Positions 1 through 8,444 are shown, counted from the stretch's first letter. The stretch: 64,000 nucleotides of DNA from Occallatibacter savannae (GCF_003131205.1 NZ_QFFY01000001.1:992001-1056000); one strand, 5' to 3'. Numbers and translations are program-made. The notes: a model not told the origin generated them from the letters alone.

Positions 1-1
1 C

Positions 2-823
2 TTCAACATGCTGCCCCCGGGCGACATCCGCAACTGCATGGTCGCCCTCAGCGCAGAAGAAGACCTGCTCTCCAAACTCTTCGCCTATCGCTTCACCAGC
101 GGCGGGAGCCTAGGGGGCCACAGCTTCGGAAACCTCTTCATCACCGCGCTCAGCGAAATCACCGGCGACTTTGCGCACGCCGTCCAGCTCGCCTCAAAAA
201 TCCTGGCAACCCGCGGCCGTATCTATCCGGCCACAACTTCCAACGCAACGGTAGTCGCGCACATGGAAGACGGTTCCGTCGTTCGCGGCGAGACCAACAT
301 CACCGCCAGCAAACACCGCATCTCCGAACTGATGCTGGATCCACCCAACGCCGCCGCCATGCCGGAGACGCTCGAAGCCATTCGTCGCGCCGACCTCATC
401 ACCGTAGGCCCCGGATCGCTCTACACCTCCCTCATCACAAATTTGCTGGTCCAGGGAATCCCGTCGGCCCTCGCCGCCGCGACCGGTGTCCGCGTCTTCG
501 TCTGCAATCTCATGACGCAGGCCAATGAGAGCCTCGGCCTCACCGCCTCCGAGCACATCGAGCGCATCTACGAACACACGCGCGCGCCCATCTTCGACTA
601 CGCCATCGTCAACACCGCGCAGTTCTCTCCCGAGACGCTCGCTCGCTACGCCGCCGAAAACGCATCACCCATCGCCGCCGACATCCAGCGCATCGAGAAA
701 CTTGGCGTCCGCTGCATCGCAGGCGACTTCGCCAGCGAAGACAACGTCGTTCGCCACGCCGCCAACCGTGTCACCGGCGCCCTCCTCGCCCTCGGCAACA
801 GCCGCTCTCCCAACAAACTCTGA
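2..823 (+). CDS. yvcK: YvcK/CofD-like gluconeogenesis factor (5' end outside window)
   Basis: This is the C-terminal part of a YvcK-type protein. Family members bind UDP-N-acetylglucosamine and are needed for growth on gluconeogenic carbon sources and for normal cell shape. The frame is open from the window edge, and the residues before the first methionine (FN-MLPPGDIRNCMVALS) match the internal family sequence, so the true start lies upstream. Visible motifs are GGSLGGHSFGNLF near residue 33 of the visible part and TVGPGSLYTSLI near residue 136, both typical of the CofD/YvcK fold. About 273 residues are visible, so roughly the first 50-100 are missing. It stands alone, with a repeat-filled gap downstream. 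The C-terminus (GNSRSPNKL) is unremarkable. Family assignment is firm; the role in this organism is inferred. Confidence 0.9.
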   Translation, partial: FNMLPPGDIRNCMVALSAEEDLLSKLFAYRFTSGGSLGGHSFGNLFITALSEITGDFAHAVQLASKILATRGRIYPATTSNATVVAHMEDGSVVRGETNITASKHRISELMLDPPNAAAMPETLEAIRRADLITVGPGSLYTSLITNLLVQGIPSALAAATGVRVFVCNLMTQANESLGLTASEHIERIYEHTRAPIFDYAIVNTAQFSPETLARYAAENASPIAADIQRIEKLGVRCIAGDFASEDNVVRHAANRVTGALLALGNSRSPNKL

Positions 824-933
824 ATCGTTTGCACTAATCTGGCTTTTAAGGGCCACGAGTTTACAGCGTGCTCAAAGACTCAAGACGAGCCCAGCTTGGT
901 TAATGCGCGGCTCAACGATGTCTCTTTATAGAA

Positions 934-1004
934 AGAAGCGTCAGGGCACGACTTCAGTCGTGCCGAAAAGGGTCAGAAAAGACGCGGGCTTTAGCCCCTG
1001 AGGG
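934..1004. repeat. Family D element (two-hairpin repeat), copy 1
   Basis: This element has a first hairpin with a 9-bp perfect stem (GGCACGACT / AGTCGTGCC), then about 25 bases, then a short GGGCT/AGCCC hairpin within GGGCTTTAGCCCCTGAGG. The same layout recurs near 19.1, 28.7, 39.0 and 43.2 kb. The surrounding 824-1087 gap holds nothing else that I recognise. Confidence 0.8.
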
Positions 1005-1084
1005 ACACCGGGGCCCGCGCAATGCTCATTGATGCAACCGGCTCCAACGCTGGCAACTGAAATCTGGTAACACCCTACGTGCGT

Positions 1085-1106
1085 TAACTAAGAACTGCGA
1101 ACTGCT
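1085..1106. repeat. Heptamer array F1 at the 3' end of the methyltransferase gene
   Basis: This short array of ACTAAGA/ACTGCGA-type heptamers overlaps the last codons and the TAG stop of the minus-strand methyltransferase. The C-terminal residues VRSS are encoded by it. It belongs to the same class as the arrays near 2.0, 9.1, 10.2, 42.4, 43.4, 46.6 and 52.9 kb. Confidence 0.6.
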
Positions 1107-1846
1107 TTCAGCCTCAGCCGAACATAGTCCGCTGTCCAGTTGCCCGCCTCATCCCGCAGCGCCGGCTCCAGCAGCGTCACCGTTTCGCGTATCACGCGCT
1201 CACGCACATCAGAGGGCAATCCCTCCAGCACACCTCTCCTGAATGTCCGTAGCCATCCTTCCAAACCGCTCTCCGGAAGTCTGGTCGGTCGAGGAATCAA
1301 CGCTATCCGCTCAACGTCGAACTCATTGCGCTTCAGGCGCTCCGCATAGCTGTCGCTGGACGGGTAATAGTTGACGCCCTTCTCCCGATCGCCAAACCCA
1401 TAACGATCCAGCATGGACGTCAACGCCACATGGATCGCAGCGACATTTCCGTGACCGCCCATCTCCGCCACAAACCTGCCGCCCGGCTTCAACACACGAT
1501 GCACCTGCCGCATCATCGCATCCTGGTCTCTAACCCAGTGCAGCACTGCATTTGAGAACACCGCATCGAACGTCGCATCGCGAAACGGCAGCTCCTCAGC
1601 CCTCGCATGCTCCGCTTCGATTCCCCGCTCGCGCGCCGCAGCCACCATCTCTGCCGACGCATCCACGCCCAGCACATGCGCGCCGCTCGCGGCAATGCGT
1701 TGCGTCAGCTGCCCGTCGCCGCAGCCAAGGTCCAGCACATACTCGCCGGCCTGCGGATTAAGCCACTCCAGCACTCCGCCGGCAAGTTCGTGCACAAATG
1801 CACCGTTCCGCTCGTAGGCAAGGGGATCCCACGTCTGCGTAGCCAT
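1088..1846 (-). CDS. Class I SAM-dependent methyltransferase
   Basis: This is a 252-residue Rossmann-fold methyltransferase of the Methyltransf_11/trans-aconitate methyltransferase type. The SAM-binding motif DLGCGDG is at about residues 39-45, an acidic residue ends the next strand (LGVDAS), and a post-motif FDAVFSNAVLHWV lies near residue 90. The substrate cannot be told from sequence; similar proteins methylate small acids or quinone precursors. I chose the internal ATG (MATQTWDP) over one 15 codons upstream because a GGAGG sits at normal distance before it, and the upstream stretch does not resemble family N-termini. The 3' end lies inside a heptamer array. It appears to be a single-gene transcript. 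Confidence 0.85.
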   Translation of the reverse strand: MATQTWDPLAYERNGAFVHELAGGVLEWLNPQAGEYVLDLGCGDGQLTQRIAASGAHVLGVDASAEMVAAARERGIEAEHARAEELPFRDATFDAVFSNAVLHWVRDQDAMMRQVHRVLKPGGRFVAEMGGHGNVAAIHVALTSMLDRYGFGDREKGVNYYPSSDSYAERLKRNEFDVERIALIPRPTRLPESGLEGWLRTFRRGVLEGLPSDVRERVIRETVTLLEPALRDEAGNWTADYVRLRLKAVRSS

Positions 1847-1975
1847 CACGACCTCCACCCTCAGTTTCAGCGCGAAGGGCATATAAGGCAAAGTTATTCT
1901 ATTTCGCTTTCAGATAAGCTCTGCTTATGCATACCGCGCAGCATTCCGGCAGCTCTCGAGCATCTGCCCCGTGAG

Positions 1976-2008
1976 CACTGAGAACTGGTGGCTGGAGACT
2001 GAAGACTA
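1976..2008. repeat. Heptamer array F2 abutting the bshB1 stop codon
   Basis: Units such as ACTGAGA, ACTGGTG, GCTGGAG and ACTGAAG follow each other at 7-base spacing and run into the TAG stop of bshB1 (minus strand). Confidence 0.65.
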
Positions 2009-2734
2009 GATTGTCTGCACCGGCACCAGCGTCAGATCATCCACCAGCCCCACTTCCTTTTGCACAAACGGCTCGCCGTACTTCACGCCCGCCAGCAACC
2101 CATAGTGCCGTGCCTCCGCGAACGTGCGCTCGCGAATCTCCTCCTCCGGCACAAACAGCGCGCTACCCGCCGCCTGATTTGCATATTGCGACTTGTATGC
2201 CATCAGCGCCCGATGCCGCTGCTCGATGAACGGCGTGATGTCGACAATAAAGCCCGGCCGCACATCCGCGTATAAGCTCGCATATACAATCTTGAACGGC
2301 CGGTGCGGCGGCTCTCCCGTCTCCACCTTCGACAGGCCAGAAAGGAAACACGCTTCGTAACCCAGCGTCGCCACAATCGCATGATCCGGATGCCGCGCCT
2401 GCCAGTACGGCAGAATCACCACGCGCGGCCTCACCTCGCGTAGCACGCGCACAATCTTTTTGCGATTCTCTAGCGTGTTTTCGATCGCGCCGTCCGGCAG
2501 ATCCAGAGCCTCGCGTCGGCTCACGCCCAGCAGTTTCGCCGCCTCCGCCGCCTCGCGCGCTCGATCTTCCGCCGTCCCGCGCGTCCCAGCCTCGCCACGG
2601 GTCAGGTCCAGAATCGCCGTCCGCAGTCCGCGCGCCGCCATCCGCAAGAGCGTCCCGCCGCACGTCTGCTCCACGTCGTCCCGGTGTCCCGCAATCGCAA
2701 GTACGTCAGCGCGAAGATCGGAGCCTTCGATCAA
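2006..2734 (-). CDS. bshB1: PIG-L family deacetylase, bacillithiol biosynthesis BshB1 type
   Basis: This is a probable N-acetylglucosaminyl-malate deacetylase, the second step of bacillithiol synthesis (242 residues from the TTG start). The family's AHPDD zinc motif appears here as GHRDDVE, keeping the His and Asp ligands but with Arg for Pro. The third ligand region is WQARHPDH, and LDLPDG and LPYWQARHPDHA match BshB1 proteins. A GTG start 15 bases upstream is also possible, but that GTG is part of a GTGGAGGG Shine-Dalgarno sitting 8 bases before a TTG. I therefore place the start at the TTG, which also gives the usual family length. It lies 62 bases behind the lipoprotein gene on the same strand and may be co-transcribed. 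The related mycothiol-type deacetylases are the main alternative. Confidence 0.82.
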   Translation of the reverse strand: MIEGSDLRADVLAIAGHRDDVEQTCGGTLLRMAARGLRTAILDLTRGEAGTRGTAEDRAREAAEAAKLLGVSRREALDLPDGAIENTLENRKKIVRVLREVRPRVVILPYWQARHPDHAIVATLGYEACFLSGLSKVETGEPPHRPFKIVYASLYADVRPGFIVDITPFIEQRHRALMAYKSQYANQAAGSALFVPEEEIRERTFAEARHYGLLAGVKYGEPFVQKEVGLVDDLTLVPVQTI

Positions 2735-2796
2735 GTCGTTGCCCTCCACGAGTACGGGCCTAGATCCGCTGCCCCCGCTAACCCCGCTGGCCTTCC

Positions 2797-4311
2797 TCAG
2801 TAGACGGTGTTGTTCGCGTCGAAGTGCCCATCCATAAACGCGACATCGGACGCCGTTCCGGTCACTGTCACGTACTGGTTGTTGATCGACGAGCCATCAG
2901 TCGTGTGGTAGATGTACACCTGTCCGCCCTGCACCACGTACACCTTGTGCAGCCCCGTCACCGCCGCGACTCCCGTCGCATCGCCCAGATACGGCTCCAG
3001 CATCGTGACGGAGTTGTTCGTGGTGTTGAACATTGTCAGGCAGCCATAGGCCTGTCCTGTCGCGTACCGCTCGCCATTGGTGCACTTCGTGGTGCCAATC
3101 CAAAGCGTGTTGTCGTCCGCCATGATCATCCGGCTTGGCGCACCAGGAGCGCCATCGCTGATCGAAATCGGACTCCCCGCTGAAATCGTGCTCGTCCCCG
3201 TGCCCGCCAGGCTCACCATGGTCAGGTTCCCGGTGAACAGCCCATCCGGCAGAAGCTTCTGCCCCACCACGTACATGGTCGAATTCGACAGCAGCGCGTT
3301 GCTCGACCCGCCCGGCACCGCCAGCGTGCACGATGTCGCCCCAGGCGTAGCCGCACAGTCCGCATGCAGCGTCGCGTTCGCAGGCAGCTTTCCCGAGTGC
3401 TGTCCCGAAGGGAAGATGATCGGAGCCACGGGCACCACCGAGATCGACGAAGCCGACCCGCCGCACTCCTGTCCGCAATTCAAAACATACGCCGTACTTC
3501 CATCCGCGGAGAAGATCGCTTTCACTGGCCGATCAAACGTCAGCGGAGCGCCGTAGGGATTCCCAGTCGCATCTGTCGCGTCCGGGCTCTGCATCTGGAA
3601 CAGGCACCATCCCGGAGCGTTCTGCGGCTCGCAATCCATCGCCGCCTTCGGCCAAGTGCTCGAGCCGCCCGAATAGGACAGCGTCTCATTCGCCGTCAGC
3701 TGCCGCACGTAGTACGCATAATTCGAATTCTGTACAAACGCCATCGCCGCCGTGCCGCCCGGGTTCACGCTCACCCGGTACACCCCCGGCAATCCCAGAG
3801 CATACGAGCCGCCCGACGAGCTATCCACGACCGTCAGCACCGTGGCCTGCTGGTTCGCCGCGAACACGTACCTCAAATTGCGAGTGATAAAGATACTAGA
3901 AGAGAGGCCGTTGACCCCCTTCTTCGTTCCCGTGTCGTCTTCCTTCTGATAATCCACAACGTGCAGCGAGCCGTCTCCAGCCCCATACACCGCGCCCACC
4001 TGCTCTTCCGGCATGTTCTGGATCGTGACTGGCAGGTTCCCTGAATACCCGGAAATCGAAAATCCTGCGGTCTTCTGGTTGTAGCTGAACCGGATATCGT
4101 AGAACGCGTCCACAAAGACCAGCGACCCCGCCGCCGACACGCTCGGGTTCTGTACCGAGATCAGCACCCGGTTCGTCAGTCCGCTGGGCGGCAGCACCCT
4201 GCCCGCAAAATAGGTCGTCTTACCACATCCCGCCACTACGACTGATACCAATACCGCCGCGGCGGCGCAGAGCCAAAGACTTCTTTTCTTCAAAATCGCT
4301 TCCCTCGACAT
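2797..4311 (-). CDS. Predicted lipoprotein with beta-propeller-like repeats, function unknown
   Basis: This is a 504-residue protein with a lipoprotein signal: a basic start (LKKRS), a hydrophobic stretch and the lipobox VVAGC at about residue 29, so it should be lipid-anchored outside the inner membrane. The rest is rich in Gly, Ser and Thr, with strand-loop repeats such as YAYYVRQLT, GSTAYVLNC and NTLWIGTTKC that resemble YVTN/YncE-type beta-propeller blades. I recognise no enzymatic motif. The annotated ATG lacks a Shine-Dalgarno; a TTG six codons downstream (LKKRSLW...) has GAGGGA about 8 bases before it and is a credible alternative start. It precedes bshB1 on the same strand. Two 12-bp tandem repeats lie upstream. 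Confidence 0.7.
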   Translation of the reverse strand: MSREAILKKRSLWLCAAAAVLVSVVVAGCGKTTYFAGRVLPPSGLTNRVLISVQNPSVSAAGSLVFVDAFYDIRFSYNQKTAGFSISGYSGNLPVTIQNMPEEQVGAVYGAGDGSLHVVDYQKEDDTGTKKGVNGLSSSIFITRNLRYVFAANQQATVLTVVDSSSGGSYALGLPGVYRVSVNPGGTAAMAFVQNSNYAYYVRQLTANETLSYSGGSSTWPKAAMDCEPQNAPGWCLFQMQSPDATDATGNPYGAPLTFDRPVKAIFSADGSTAYVLNCGQECGGSASSISVVPVAPIIFPSGQHSGKLPANATLHADCAATPGATSCTLAVPGGSSNALLSNSTMYVVGQKLLPDGLFTGNLTMVSLAGTGTSTISAGSPISISDGAPGAPSRMIMADDNTLWIGTTKCTNGERYATGQAYGCLTMFNTTNNSVTMLEPYLGDATGVAAVTGLHKVYVVQGGQVYIYHTTDGSSINNQYVTVTGTASDVAFMDGHFDANNTVY

Positions 4312-4348
4312 AGCGGCGCAGTTCTTCCGCTCACAGCGCCTTGCGAAT

Positions 4349-4380
4349 CCTGATTCGGACCTTGATTCGGACCTTGATAT
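4349..4380. repeat. 12-bp tandem repeat upstream of the lipoprotein gene
   Basis: The 12-mer YTTGATTCGGAC is present twice head to tail, with a third partial copy (CTTGATAT). It sits about 40-70 bases upstream of the lipoprotein start and could be a regulator site or a simple repeat. Confidence 0.45.
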
Positions 4381-4510
4381 GAATGGCGATTGCCGCAGTT
4401 CCGACCAGATTCGAAACCTCGCTCGAGGCCCCTCAACGACCGGCTCTGCTTAGCTTTTTGACTCTCCAATCATAACAAAGCAACCCACTCATTTCATTCG
4501 AGGTCCACTT

Positions 4511-4585
4511 GGTCCAATCCCTGTTCCCTAACCCCTAATCCCTCGCTCTCAGTCCCTTTGTCCCTATGTCCCGAGTCCCTGTCTT
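4511..4585. repeat. Heptamer array F3 (GTCCCTN type) between divergent genes
   Basis: About nine degenerate TCCCT units occur at mostly 7-9 base spacing. This is the only array that is not at a gene 3' end. It lies just upstream of the homocysteine methyltransferase fusion gene. Confidence 0.6.
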
Positions 4586-4603
4586 GTTAGCATTGAAGAC
4601 AGC

Positions 4604-6490
4604 ATGCCTCAGTTCGCCGATCTCTTTTCCAATCGCCCCGTGCTCGCCGATGGCGCCGTGGGCACGGTCCTCTATGCCCGCGGTGTCTTCATCAATCGTT
4701 GCTACGACGAACTGAACCTCTCTGACCCGAACCTGATCCTCTCCATTCACGAGGACTACCTTCAGGCCGGCGCTGAGATCATCGAGACCAACACCTTTGG
4801 CGCCAATCGCTTCCGCCTCACGCGCCACGGCCTCGCCTCCAAAGTGACCGAGATCAATGCCGCCGGCGTCCGTCTCGCCCGTCAGGCCGTCGACCACCTC
4901 AAGGAAAAGCAGGCCGGAACCGCCTTCGTCGCCGGCTCCATCGGCCCCCTCGGCGTCCGTCTCGAGCCCCTCGGCAAAACCGGTCTCGACGAAGCCCGCG
5001 CCGCCTTCGCGGAACAGATCCGCGCTCTCGCTGATGCTGGCGTCGACCTCCTCATCATCGAGACCATGCCCGCCCTCAATGAGGCACGCGAAGCCCTTCT
5101 CGCCGCCGAAGAGACCGCGCCTAACCTCCCCGTCCTCGTCATGGTCACCGTCGACGACGAAAGCAACTGCCTCGACGGCTCCTCGCCCGAACAGGCCGCC
5201 GCGCTCCTCACCGAGTGGGGTGCCAACGCCATCGGCGTCAACTGCTCAACCGGACCCGCCACCGTCCTCACCGCGCTCGAATGCATGCGTGGCGCAACTG
5301 ACCTTCCGCTCGCCGCCATGCCCAACGCCGGCATGCCCCGTGCCATCGAGGGACGCAACATCTATCTCTGCTCGCCCGAATACATGGCCAGCTTCGCCCG
5401 CAAGGCCATCGCTGCCGGCGCGCAAATCGTCGGCGGATGCTGCGGCACCACGCCCAATCACACCCGCGCCATGCGTTCCGCCATGCGCGCCATCGACGCG
5501 CAGGCCCGCGTCACCGATGGCGGCAAGCACGCCGAAATCTCTACCGAAACGCCGCCCGCTCCCCTCGCCGAGCGCTCCCGCATCGGTTCGCTCATACACG
5601 AAGGCCAGTTCGTCACCCTCGTCGAAATCGTTCCGCCCAAGGGCATCAACTGCACCAAGGAGATCGAGGGCGCTCGTCTCCTCGCCCAACTCGGCGTCCA
5701 CGCCATCAACGTTCCCGACTCGCCCCGCGCCTCCGCCCGCATGAGCGCGCAGAGCCTCTGCATCCAGATCACGCAGCACACCGGCATCGAGACGATCCTC
5801 CACTACACCTGCCGCGATCGCAACGTGCTCAGCATCCAGTCCGACCTCCTCGGCGCATCGTCCATCGGACTTAAAAACATCCTCTGCCTCACCGGCGATC
5901 CGCCCAAGCTCGGCAACTACCCTGACGCAACCGCCGTCTTCGATGTCGACGCCATCGGCCTCGTCAATATCGTCCGCCGCCTCAATCACGGCCTCGACAT
6001 CGGCGCTAACTCCATCGGAGCCTCCACCAACTTCACCATCGGCGTAGCCGCCAACCCTGGCGTTCCAGACATCGACCACGAACTTCGCCGCTTCGCCTTC
6101 AAAGTCGAAGCCGGAGCCGAGTACGCCATCACCCAGCCCGTCTTTGATCTCCGTCTCCTCGAAGACTTTCTCAAGCGCATCGAATCCTTCCGCATCCCGG
6201 TGATCGCCGGCATCTGGCCTCTCACCAGCCTGCGCAACGCCGAGTTCATGAAGAACGACCTCCGCGTCTCCATGCCTGAAGAAATCATGCTCCGCATGGC
6301 CCAGGCCGACTCACCCGACGCCGCCCGCAAGGAAGGCATCCGCATCGCCCAGGAGATGCTCGAGTCCGTCCGCGGCATGGTGCAAGGCGTCCAGGTCAGC
6401 GCCCCCTTCGGCCGCTACACCGCCGCCGCCGAAGTCATCGCCAGCGTCCTCCCTCCCGGCGGGATCAATCTTGGCGAACCTGCGGCCTGA
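4604..6490 (+). CDS. Bifunctional homocysteine S-methyltransferase / methylenetetrahydrofolate reductase
   Basis: This is a 628-residue fusion similar in layout to Bacillus YitJ. Residues 1 to about 295 form a homocysteine S-methyltransferase domain with the zinc cysteines visible as C214 (GVNCSTGP) and C279/C280 (GGCCGTTPN). Residues from about 335 to 610 form a methylenetetrahydrofolate reductase barrel (VTLVEIVPPKG near the start, then HYTCRDRN and the NILCLTGDPPK flavin/folate region). By family knowledge it links reduction of 5,10-methylene-THF to methylation of homocysteine, giving methionine without MetE. The start has a modest GAAG upstream. I see no SAM or B12 riboswitch before it. 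It appears monocistronic, with repeats on both sides. Confidence 0.9.
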   Translation: MPQFADLFSNRPVLADGAVGTVLYARGVFINRCYDELNLSDPNLILSIHEDYLQAGAEIIETNTFGANRFRLTRHGLASKVTEINAAGVRLARQAVDHLKEKQAGTAFVAGSIGPLGVRLEPLGKTGLDEARAAFAEQIRALADAGVDLLIIETMPALNEAREALLAAEETAPNLPVLVMVTVDDESNCLDGSSPEQAAALLTEWGANAIGVNCSTGPATVLTALECMRGATDLPLAAMPNAGMPRAIEGRNIYLCSPEYMASFARKAIAAGAQIVGGCCGTTPNHTRAMRSAMRAIDAQARVTDGGKHAEISTETPPAPLAERSRIGSLIHEGQFVTLVEIVPPKGINCTKEIEGARLLAQLGVHAINVPDSPRASARMSAQSLCIQITQHTGIETILHYTCRDRNVLSIQSDLLGASSIGLKNILCLTGDPPKLGNYPDATAVFDVDAIGLVNIVRRLNHGLDIGANSIGASTNFTIGVAANPGVPDIDHELRRFAFKVEAGAEYAITQPVFDLRLLEDFLKRIESFRIPVIAGIWPLTSLRNAEFMKNDLRVSMPEEIMLRMAQADSPDAARKEGIRIAQEMLESVRGMVQGVQVSAPFGRYTAAAEVIASVLPPGGINLGEPAA

Positions 6491-6565
6491 CCATCCGTTG
6501 CGTTTTCTCAAGCGTGGAGGCGGTAAGCGAAGGATCTGCTTTTCTCATTTCCCACTACGATGTCC

Positions 6566-6607
6566 GGGTGCCCCATCCTAAACGCGCTTTTTGCGTTTAG
6601 GGTGGGA
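6566..6607. repeat. Family A' palindromic element (GGGTGCCCCATCC head)
   Basis: The GGGTGCCCCAT head is followed by a hairpin with arms CCTAAACGC / GCGTTTAGG and a GGTGGGAAC tail. A close relative is at about 52.8 kb. Confidence 0.8.
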
Positions 6608-6649
6608 ACGAGAAAGCCCGCATCACCAATCTTGAACGCACGATAGGTC

Positions 6650-6687
6650 GGGTGCCCCATGTCTCCCGCCTTTGGAGACATGGGAGA
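6650..6687. repeat. Family A palindromic element, canonical copy
   Basis: The GGGTGCCCCAT head leads into an 11-bp perfect stem, CCCATGTCTCC / GGAGACATGGG, with a 7-base loop. This is the clearest copy of the most frequent repeat in the window. It lies about 70 bases before xseB. Confidence 0.85.
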
Positions 6688-6759
6688 CCACACTGCTTCC
6701 CCGGCCATTTGAAGGTCCCGGCACAAGTTCATCCGTCCGCCATACAATAAAAACGAACC

Positions 6760-6987
6760 ATGCCATCCTTCGAAGAGTCGCTCAAAAAACTCGAATCCAT
6801 CGTCGAAACCCTCGAAAAGGGCGACCTCTCCCTTGAAGACTCCATCAAACTCTTCGAAGAAGGCACCGTCCTCTCCGCCGCCTGTAAAAAAGAACTCGAC
6901 GAAGCCGAAGGCAAGGTCCAGCTCCTTATCAAACAACGCGACGGCTCATTCCGCACCGAACCCTTCCCCAACGACAAAAAGAGCTGA
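6760..6987 (+). CDS. xseB: Exodeoxyribonuclease VII small subunit
   Basis: This 75-residue protein has the family signature FEESLKKLESIVETLEKGDLSLEDSIKLFEEG, then a helical tail (CKKELDEAEGKVQLL). It pairs with XseA to degrade single-stranded DNA into oligonucleotides in mismatch repair and recombination. xseA is not in this window. The GGCT-like gene starts 3 bases after the stop, so the two are probably translated from one message. Confidence 0.93.
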   Translation: MPSFEESLKKLESIVETLEKGDLSLEDSIKLFEEGTVLSAACKKELDEAEGKVQLLIKQRDGSFRTEPFPNDKKS

Positions 6988-6990
6988 TCA

Positions 6991-7323
6991 GTGCCCGACG
7001 CAAACACCCGCCTAGCCACCTACGGAAGCCTCTCCCCCGGTGAGATCAATCACAACCAGCTATCCGATCTCAAAGGCCGCTGGCTCAAAGGCACCGTACG
7101 CGGCATCCTGCACAACGCGGGATGGGGCGACGCCATGGGATTCCCCGGCCTGATCCTAAATCCCGCCGGACCCGAAGTTCCCGTCAACATCTTCGAATCG
7201 GATGAGCTCCCCCAGCGCTGGGCCCGCCTCGACGAGTTCGAAGGCTCCGAATACCGCCGCGTCACCGCACAGGTCCTCACTGCCGACGGCCTCATCGAAG
7301 CCCAGATCTACGTCATTGCCTAG
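6991..7323 (+). CDS. Gamma-glutamylcyclotransferase-like protein (YtfP/GGCT family)
   Basis: This 110-residue protein has the GGCT-fold phosphate-binding loop YGSLSPG (residues 11-17) and the later LDEFEGSEY segment (about 80-88), both typical of small YtfP/AIG2-like cyclotransferases. True GGCTs release 5-oxoproline from gamma-glutamyl peptides, but most bacterial family members have unknown substrates. The GTG start is three bases after the xseB TGA, so translational coupling is likely. Family is confident; activity is not established. Confidence 0.82.
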   Translation: MPDANTRLATYGSLSPGEINHNQLSDLKGRWLKGTVRGILHNAGWGDAMGFPGLILNPAGPEVPVNIFESDELPQRWARLDEFEGSEYRRVTAQVLTADGLIEAQIYVIA

Positions 7324-7340
7324 TCGAGCCGCCTAGATAG

Positions 7341-7383
7341 CTGTGCCCCATTCATTCGGCTCTCTTTTGGCCGAATGAGTGGG
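7341..7383. repeat. Family B palindromic element, copy 1
   Basis: The head CTGTGCCCCATTCAT leads into a hairpin with arms CATTCGGC and GCCGAATG, ending in AGTGGG. Related copies are at 31.9, 37.5, 42.4, 43.3 and 48.1 kb. Confidence 0.75.
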
Positions 7384-7500
7384 AGTTGAAGTTCACGACC
7401 TCCTCACATTTTCATTCCCTAACTCCGTGCTCCCGCGATACGCTTTCCGAACACGTCACGTGCTGCTCCCATCACCGACCGTGACCCCGGAGGTCTCCCG

Positions 7501-7917
7501 ATGCTCAAGTCCATCGGAATCGTTCTCGGCAGCTATATCCTCTCGATCGTCCTCGTCCTCGGCACCGACCCCATTCTGTCCCGCATCTTTCCGGGCGACT
7601 TCGAGAAGGGACATATCCCCTCGAACCCCGCTCTCATTGCCAGCACCGCCTGCTTCGTTGTCGTGTCGATCCTCTGCGCCTGGGTATGCGCTCGCTTCGC
7701 ACCGCGGAACCCGTCAAAGCACGTCCTCTGGTTCTTCGCCCTTGGAGAAGCGATGGGCCTCGCCTTCACCATTCCCAACTGGTCGACAGGCTGGCCCCAC
7801 TGGTACTGGATCTCCTGGCTTCTCACCTGGCCCATCAGCTGCTGGATCGGCCTCAAACTTGCCGCCAGGTCCTCCGCCGCCAGCCGACCACCCCTAGCCA
7901 CCGCCGAGGGTCAGTGA
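7501..7917 (+). CDS. Small integral membrane protein, function unknown
   Basis: This 138-residue protein has three to four predicted membrane helices (roughly residues 3-24, 45-66, 80-95 and 102-122) and a short Ala/Ser-rich tail. No known domain is recognisable. A good Shine-Dalgarno (CGGAGG) precedes the ATG. The VOC gene begins three bases after its stop, indicating a two-gene unit. An overlapping frame covering much of the same DNA is proline/serine-rich and looks like a GC-rich artefact. Confidence 0.75.
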   Translation: MLKSIGIVLGSYILSIVLVLGTDPILSRIFPGDFEKGHIPSNPALIASTACFVVVSILCAWVCARFAPRNPSKHVLWFFALGEAMGLAFTIPNWSTGWPHWYWISWLLTWPISCWIGLKLAARSSAASRPPLATAEGQ

Positions 7918-7920
7918 ACC

Positions 7921-8376
7921 ATGCAGGCTCTGAGCGCAACCAGCGTGAATGTGAAACAAGCCGTGCCCTTCTTCGGCGTCACCAGCATGGAAGCCTCGCT
8001 GCGCTTCTACATCGACGGCCTCGGCTTCAGGATGACGCGCTGGTGGATTCCCGAGGTGCCCGACGACCACGGCAACAAACCCGACGGCAGGATCCGCTGG
8101 TGCTGGCTCGAGCTCGGCGAGGCCGCCGTCATGCTCCAGGAGTTCTCGCCTCAACGCCCCACCAATGACCAGCTCGGCACCGGCGTCAACGTCTGTTTCC
8201 AATGTGAAGATGCCTTGGCCCTTTACCGCGAATTCAAATCGCGCGGAATCAAGACACGCACAAGTCCCTTCGTCGGCAACCGCCTATGGGTAGTCCCGGT
8301 CACCGACCCCGATGGCTACCGCATGGAGTTCTCCAGCCCCACCGATGCCCCAGAAGAAACCGAACTCGAAGACTAA
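7921..8376 (+). CDS. VOC-family (glyoxalase/bleomycin-resistance fold) protein
   Basis: This is a 151-residue single VOC module: VPFFGVTSMEASLRFYIDGLGFRM at the start, LELGEAAVMLQE in the middle and VTDPDGYRMEFSSP with the usual C-terminal metal-ligand glutamate at the end. The family includes glyoxalases, dioxygenases and antibiotic-binding proteins; the substrate here is unknown. It is tightly spaced (3 bases) behind a membrane protein gene. Confidence 0.82.
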   Translation: MQALSATSVNVKQAVPFFGVTSMEASLRFYIDGLGFRMTRWWIPEVPDDHGNKPDGRIRWCWLELGEAAVMLQEFSPQRPTNDQLGTGVNVCFQCEDALALYREFKSRGIKTRTSPFVGNRLWVVPVTDPDGYRMEFSSPTDAPEETELED

Positions 8377-8398
8377 TCACCTCGCGTTCGCGCTTCTC

Positions 8399-8444
8399 CG
8401 CTAACCTGCTAGCTCGCTACGTCGCGAAGCGACGCTAACTTGCT
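8399..8444. repeat. Family C palindromic element, copy 1
   Basis: This copy has the pattern CTAACNNGCTAGCTCGCTAC, then the hairpin GTCGC/GCGAC around GAA, then GCTAACTTGCT. Better matched copies are near 13.0, 37.6 and 48.0 kb. Confidence 0.7.

Noticed and set aside
525..1001. Open frame over yvcK and its downstream gap
   Set aside because: Ser/Pro/Ala-rich overlapping frame of a clear yvcK gene, running on into a repeat; a GC-rich artefact.
6640..6936. Short frames containing SPKAGDMGHP-type peptides
   Set aside because: These peptides are translations of family A repeats, not proteins.
7379..7897. 172-codon frame overlapping the membrane protein at 7501
   Set aside because: Low-complexity Ser/Pro composition and no Shine-Dalgarno; the other frame has helices, a good ribosome site and a coupled neighbour.
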